Assembly: GCF_014218355.1 (NCBI RefSeq)
Contig: NZ_AP023368.1
Coordinates: forward strand, 2,732,001-2,796,000
Source: Anaerocolumna chitinilytica
Lineage (GTDB): Bacteria; Bacillota; Clostridia; Lachnospirales; Lachnospiraceae
Length of the DNA stretch: 64,000 nucleotides
Direction of reading: 5' to 3'
Position numbers and translations under genes: made by a program. This document shows, one piece after another, positions 60,978 through 64,000 of this stretch (the stretch's first letter is position 1; the number at the start of each line of letters is the position of its first letter). Below the pieces are notes generated by a model. That model worked only from the letters and a program-made list of their open reading frames with translations, did not search any database and was not told the DNA's origin.

Positions 60978-62690
60978 TTAATTTTGCGGATGCAAAGCTT
61001 TCCAGAAGTCACCTTCTATGTTAATGATACTGCCAATACTGTTAAAAGGTATTTTAAATTCAGGGAATCCAGCGGCATAAGGCGCAATATCATAAGGATA
61101 GAAATACAGGTATAGATTATTTTCATCCACATAAAAATACTGGTTATCACTAATGGATTTAAAGGTATCATCAAAATACATGGACTCTTTGTTCTTTTTA
61201 TCAGCATTGATATCTTTTGTAATTATTTTACTTAAAGCATCAACATAATTACTGTTTTTTCTAAATAGATCTTTTAACTTAAAGGTTTCACCGTTTTTAA
61301 GATTATAGAGATAATAATCATTAATTGGCATACCATGGGCTGCGCCGAAGGAATAATCGTAACCAAGTCTATTTACAAGTAATAGATTATTAATTACTTT
61401 GCCTGTAAAAGAATCCTCTACTGAAAAATTATCTTCTTTCTTTAAATCCCCTCTGGATTCTACAAAATTTTTATAAAGGTTATCATTAATCTTTTTTTCA
61501 ACGGTACTATCAGAGAGACCGGTAAGAACAGGATAATAAATAAGGGCATATTTATTCGGCTTTACCTTTTTTGCTTTTAAGCTGAGAGTATCATTTAATT
61601 TCACATCATCTGAGGTCTGGTAGAAGATTTTTCCGTCAGTTGTTTCATAAATCAATATATCGTCTACCTCTGCCTTGATGACATTACCCATTAAAGTTAG
61701 AGTACCTCTTCCATTAAATTTGGGTAAAGTATCAGATATCTTGCCGGCAGTATCAATGAAGTAAGTAGTAGTATCATCAGTTGCCGAAGCAAATCCATCG
61801 TTATATTTACTCAAGTCATAAAAAATATAATCCGAAAGTTGTTTTCCTTTGGCATCAAAGAGCGCATATGGAGTTGTATATGTTGAAGAATAATCCTCTG
61901 TATCACTTTTCTTCATTACAGCAAATATGTCGTTACCAAGGTACATCAGATTACCATATCCGGTATAATCCTTAGATACATTACTTGGAAGCGGCAGTTT
62001 CTTACCTTCATAAGTCATTGCTTCCATAATACTGTCACCAACACTGTTATAAACTATATAACCGTCACGAAAGTCGGAAATGTAGATGTCATTTTTATCA
62101 ATCTCATAGCTCTTAAGTACTTTTCCGGTAGGGTCAATTTGTTGTATTTCCTTGCCTGTATATACATAAGCCGTTCCGTTTTGAAAAATAGATGCTTTGT
62201 CATAAATGGCAGGTAAAACAATTGTCCCAGTGGTATCAATATAACCTTCCATGGTTTTACCGTCTTTGAAATCATCAAAAACAGCCATTCCTTCATGAAA
62301 ATCCCCAATAGCATAGGAACTCTTATAGATGCTCTTACCTGTCGTATCAATAACACTATATTCATTATCCTCAGAGGTATATACGACAGCATAACCTTCG
62401 CTGAACTCGGAAGCCTGGTCATAGACAGGACTAATTACAAAAACACCGGTTTCATCAATATAACCGTATTTTTTTTCATTCTGGTCTGTAATATAGGCTG
62501 AATATAGTCTCTCAACACCTTTGTCAGTGGTAGCTTTTAATGTATTTTCATCTGCATCAGCCGTAATTACATCTGTTCGGCTTGCTGCATTATCAACATT
62601 CTTTATCACTTGTTCATCCTTATTTTGTCTGCTGCAGCCGCTTGCCGCAAGAACTGTAAGCAGCAGTATAAGAAATCTGATTTTATTCAT
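60978..62690 (-). CDS. WG-repeat lipoprotein with C-terminal DUF3298-like domain
   Basis: An extracellular lipoprotein of 570 aa (AASGC, Cys19). WG-type repeats cover about 70-330 (KYGYIDETGVFVISPVYDQA, MEGYIDTTGTIVLPAIYDKA), each with a G-Y-I-D-T/E-x-G core. The C-terminal part (about 370-565) resembles DUF3298/DUF4163, the domain found in RsiV-type proteins (YYPVLTGLSD, FGAAHGMPINDYYLYNL, LYFYPYDIAPYAAGFPEFKI). It may sense wall or lysozyme-like stress or bind a surface ligand; this is inferred from the domain. It is monocistronic with a good promoter. Confidence 0.85.
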   Translation of the reverse strand: MNKIRFLILLLTVLAASGCSRQNKDEQVIKNVDNAASRTDVITADADENTLKATTDKGVERLYSAYITDQNEKKYGYIDETGVFVISPVYDQASEFSEGYAVVYTSEDNEYSVIDTTGKSIYKSSYAIGDFHEGMAVFDDFKDGKTMEGYIDTTGTIVLPAIYDKASIFQNGTAYVYTGKEIQQIDPTGKVLKSYEIDKNDIYISDFRDGYIVYNSVGDSIMEAMTYEGKKLPLPSNVSKDYTGYGNLMYLGNDIFAVMKKSDTEDYSSTYTTPYALFDAKGKQLSDYIFYDLSKYNDGFASATDDTTTYFIDTAGKISDTLPKFNGRGTLTLMGNVIKAEVDDILIYETTDGKIFYQTSDDVKLNDTLSLKAKKVKPNKYALIYYPVLTGLSDSTVEKKINDNLYKNFVESRGDLKKEDNFSVEDSFTGKVINNLLLVNRLGYDYSFGAAHGMPINDYYLYNLKNGETFKLKDLFRKNSNYVDALSKIITKDINADKKNKESMYFDDTFKSISDNQYFYVDENNLYLYFYPYDIAPYAAGFPEFKIPFNSIGSIINIEGDFWKALHPQN

Positions 62691-62786
62691 ACAGCTTCTC
62701 CTTGTAGTCTTTTCATTTTTTCTTTATCCTTCAATTTGAGTTAATATTTGAATCAACAATATCAATGGACTTTATTTGCTAAGTAT

Positions 62787-62815
62787 ATTATACCAGCGAT
62801 ACAGGCAGGTTTCAA
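62787..62815 (-). promoter_or_regulatory. Sigma-A-type promoter of the WG-repeat gene
   Basis: On the minus strand, TTGAAA (62815-62810), a 17-nt spacer, and TATAAT (62792-62787). It lies about 97 nt upstream of the start codon at 62690 and just past the AraC-type gene's stop. Confidence 0.8.
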
Positions 62816-62838
62816 ATTAAGTTTGTGTGACAAAATCA

Positions 62839-63678
62839 TTACATACTATTGCGGTAATCACCTGGGGTACAGCCAAAAGCTTTGTAGAAGGCACGGTAAA
62901 AAGTCCTAGTACTGTCAAAGCCGCAGGAGAGGGCTATATCTGTAACTGTATCATTGGTATCCTGTAAAAGCTTTAGAGCGTGCCTGCTTCTTAGTCCGTT
63001 AATATAATCTACCAGAGAACAATCAAAATATTCATTAAAAATATGAGAAAAGCGGCTCTTACTATAGCCAAAATGTGCTGCAGTTTCCTCTAATTTAAGC
63101 GGTTTCAGATAATTATCCTGCAAATATATAAGAATTTCTTGCGCCAGAGAGATTGTTCGGCTGCTTTCGGTTTCAGTTAATCCGCTTTCTTTTATCAAAA
63201 GCCCTAAGAGTGCATAAGAATAACCTTTTCGAATACCGGCTGTTATCGCTTCATTACTATTTACATCATATAAACTTAAGGTCTTAAAAAGATGAAGTAA
63301 TTCTTGAGTATTAGGTGAATTATCAATTAAAGGCTTTACAAAAGTTTTTTTTGCAAGCTGTGTCTTGTAAGAGGGAACAGAATCCAGGGGAATAATTGCA
63401 ATATACGCCTTTGAATAATAATCCGTATCATAGCTGTGGATATAATAACTTGGAATAATGAAAATCTGGTTCTCCTGAAGACAATAGAGCTGGCTGTTCA
63501 GAGTAACTTTTAATTCTCCTTCTGTTACATAGATTAATTCGATACTACTGTGAAAATGAGGCCAGAACTTATTATTGACGACCTCCCAGCAGTTAAAGGT
63601 TTGTTTGCTGTCTCTCATATATTCATAGGAGGAATCACCGCGGTATCGGTTTACTTTACTGTTGGTTTTTTCTTTCAT
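62839..63678 (-). CDS. AraC-family transcriptional regulator
   Basis: A 279-aa regulator with an N-terminal cupin-type ligand domain (HFHSSIELIYVTEGELKV, IFIIPSYYIHSYD) and a C-terminal pair of helix-turn-helix motifs (KLEETAAHFGYSKSRFSHIF; VTDIALSCGFDSTRTFYRAF). The end GCTPGDYRN is typical. It is divergent from a sugar-phosphate isomerase/epimerase-like gene at 63874, so it may control that gene in response to a sugar. The ribosome binding site AAAGGGA lies 10 nt upstream. Confidence 0.93.
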   Translation of the reverse strand: MKEKTNSKVNRYRGDSSYEYMRDSKQTFNCWEVVNNKFWPHFHSSIELIYVTEGELKVTLNSQLYCLQENQIFIIPSYYIHSYDTDYYSKAYIAIIPLDSVPSYKTQLAKKTFVKPLIDNSPNTQELLHLFKTLSLYDVNSNEAITAGIRKGYSYALLGLLIKESGLTETESSRTISLAQEILIYLQDNYLKPLKLEETAAHFGYSKSRFSHIFNEYFDCSLVDYINGLRSRHALKLLQDTNDTVTDIALSCGFDSTRTFYRAFYKAFGCTPGDYRNSM

Positions 63679-63873
63679 TGGAACATTCCCTTTGCAGCAT
63701 TTTTTGACATAAGAATACCATCATCTGGCACGACATATAACTTTTATACTATTATAATGTATTCGTGAACATAATACAAATAGTTATATACAGCAATAAC
63801 TGACATAATCATATTGACTGTGGAAGTGATATTTTTCTTTCCGGCAGCAAATTAATGAAGGAGGATTTGTAAA

Positions 63874-64000
63874 ATGCAAAAGGGTTTACAATTATATACG
63901 ATTCGAGACTCTTATAAAAATGGTGAAGAGTTTAAAGGGGTTCTTAAGGCGGTGAAAGAGCTTGGATATGAGCAGGTGGAATTTGCCGGCTTTTCCGACC
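63874..64000 (+). CDS. Sugar phosphate isomerase/epimerase-like protein, 5' end only
   Basis: The first 42 codons of a gene cut by the window edge. The start, QKGLQLYTIRDSYKNG, then VLKAVKELGYEQVEFAGF, is typical of xylose-isomerase-like TIM-barrel proteins (sugar phosphate isomerase/epimerase). GAAGGAGG precedes ATG 63874. It lies divergent to the AraC-type regulator, which probably controls it. Confidence 0.8.
   Translation, partial: MQKGLQLYTIRDSYKNGEEFKGVLKAVKELGYEQVEFAGFSD

Noticed and set aside
1..64000. tRNA, rRNA, CRISPR arrays, insertion sequences or prophage
   Set aside because: No cloverleaf-like segments, regularly spaced repeats, transposase or phage proteins were recognised anywhere in the window.

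Overview
The window looks like chromosome from a low-GC, Gram-positive anaerobe of the Clostridia, most likely Lachnospiraceae (Lachnoclostridium/Anaerocolumna-like). The grounds are AT-rich intergenic DNA, strong AGGAGG ribosome binding sites, clean TTGACA-N17-TATAAT promoters, many lipoproteins, sugar importers without their own ATPase, and families typical of that group (DUF5696, Cthe_2159-like, VTC, DUF4956, LarE). The species is an inference. No rRNA, tRNA, insertion sequence, prophage or CRISPR array was seen.

Layout. 1-2631: the end of a P-type ATPase with Na+/K+-ATPase-like membrane motifs, then two TrkA-type (RCK) proteins. 2711-9081: a five-gene oligopeptide ABC importer followed by a small C39-like cysteine peptidase. 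9118-12256: a GH3 beta-glucosidase lipoprotein and a divergent GpsA-like dehydrogenase. 12332-18527: a chemoreceptor, a pyridoxal kinase-like protein, an unknown protein with a class 3 lipase, and a short histidyl-tRNA synthetase. 18735-24427: a long structured leader, a small Ser/Thr/Ala-rich secreted protein, a lipoprotein, an ABC ATPase and a permease made of two tandem ABC-2 halves; this looks like a secreted-peptide system I cannot name. 24740-29105: a MacB-type transporter and a secreted beta-helix protein. 29340-32805: SecDF, a small membrane protein and an HD-domain protein.

33382-48651 is a large carbohydrate locus: a binding lipoprotein, a membrane-anchored binding-protein fusion, two separate permease pairs, an NHL/TPR/Yip1-like lipoprotein, a DUF5696 protein, a GH16 beta-1,3(4)-glucanase and a LacI regulator. 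With the GH3 enzyme at 9177 it suggests beta-1,3-glucan use. No ATPase is encoded, so a shared MsmX-type ATPase is expected.

49827-52185 is an isolated nifH-nifB-nifX-like operon with no nifDK or nifEN beside it. It lies behind a promoter and a strong intrinsic terminator that looks like an attenuator. 52295-64000 holds a CBS protein, a YgjP-type metallopeptidase apparently starting at CTG, an ArsC/Spx-like protein, a Cthe_2159/DUF4956/VTC operon, larE, a metallophosphoesterase, a radical SAM/SPASM protein, a WG-repeat lipoprotein, an AraC regulator and the start of a sugar-phosphate isomerase-like gene.

The best candidates for undescribed biology are the orphan nifHBX-like operon with its attenuator and the secreted-peptide/tandem-permease cluster with its leader of about 600 nt. 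The double-importer glucan locus, with hairpins between genes that may set expression ratios, comes next.
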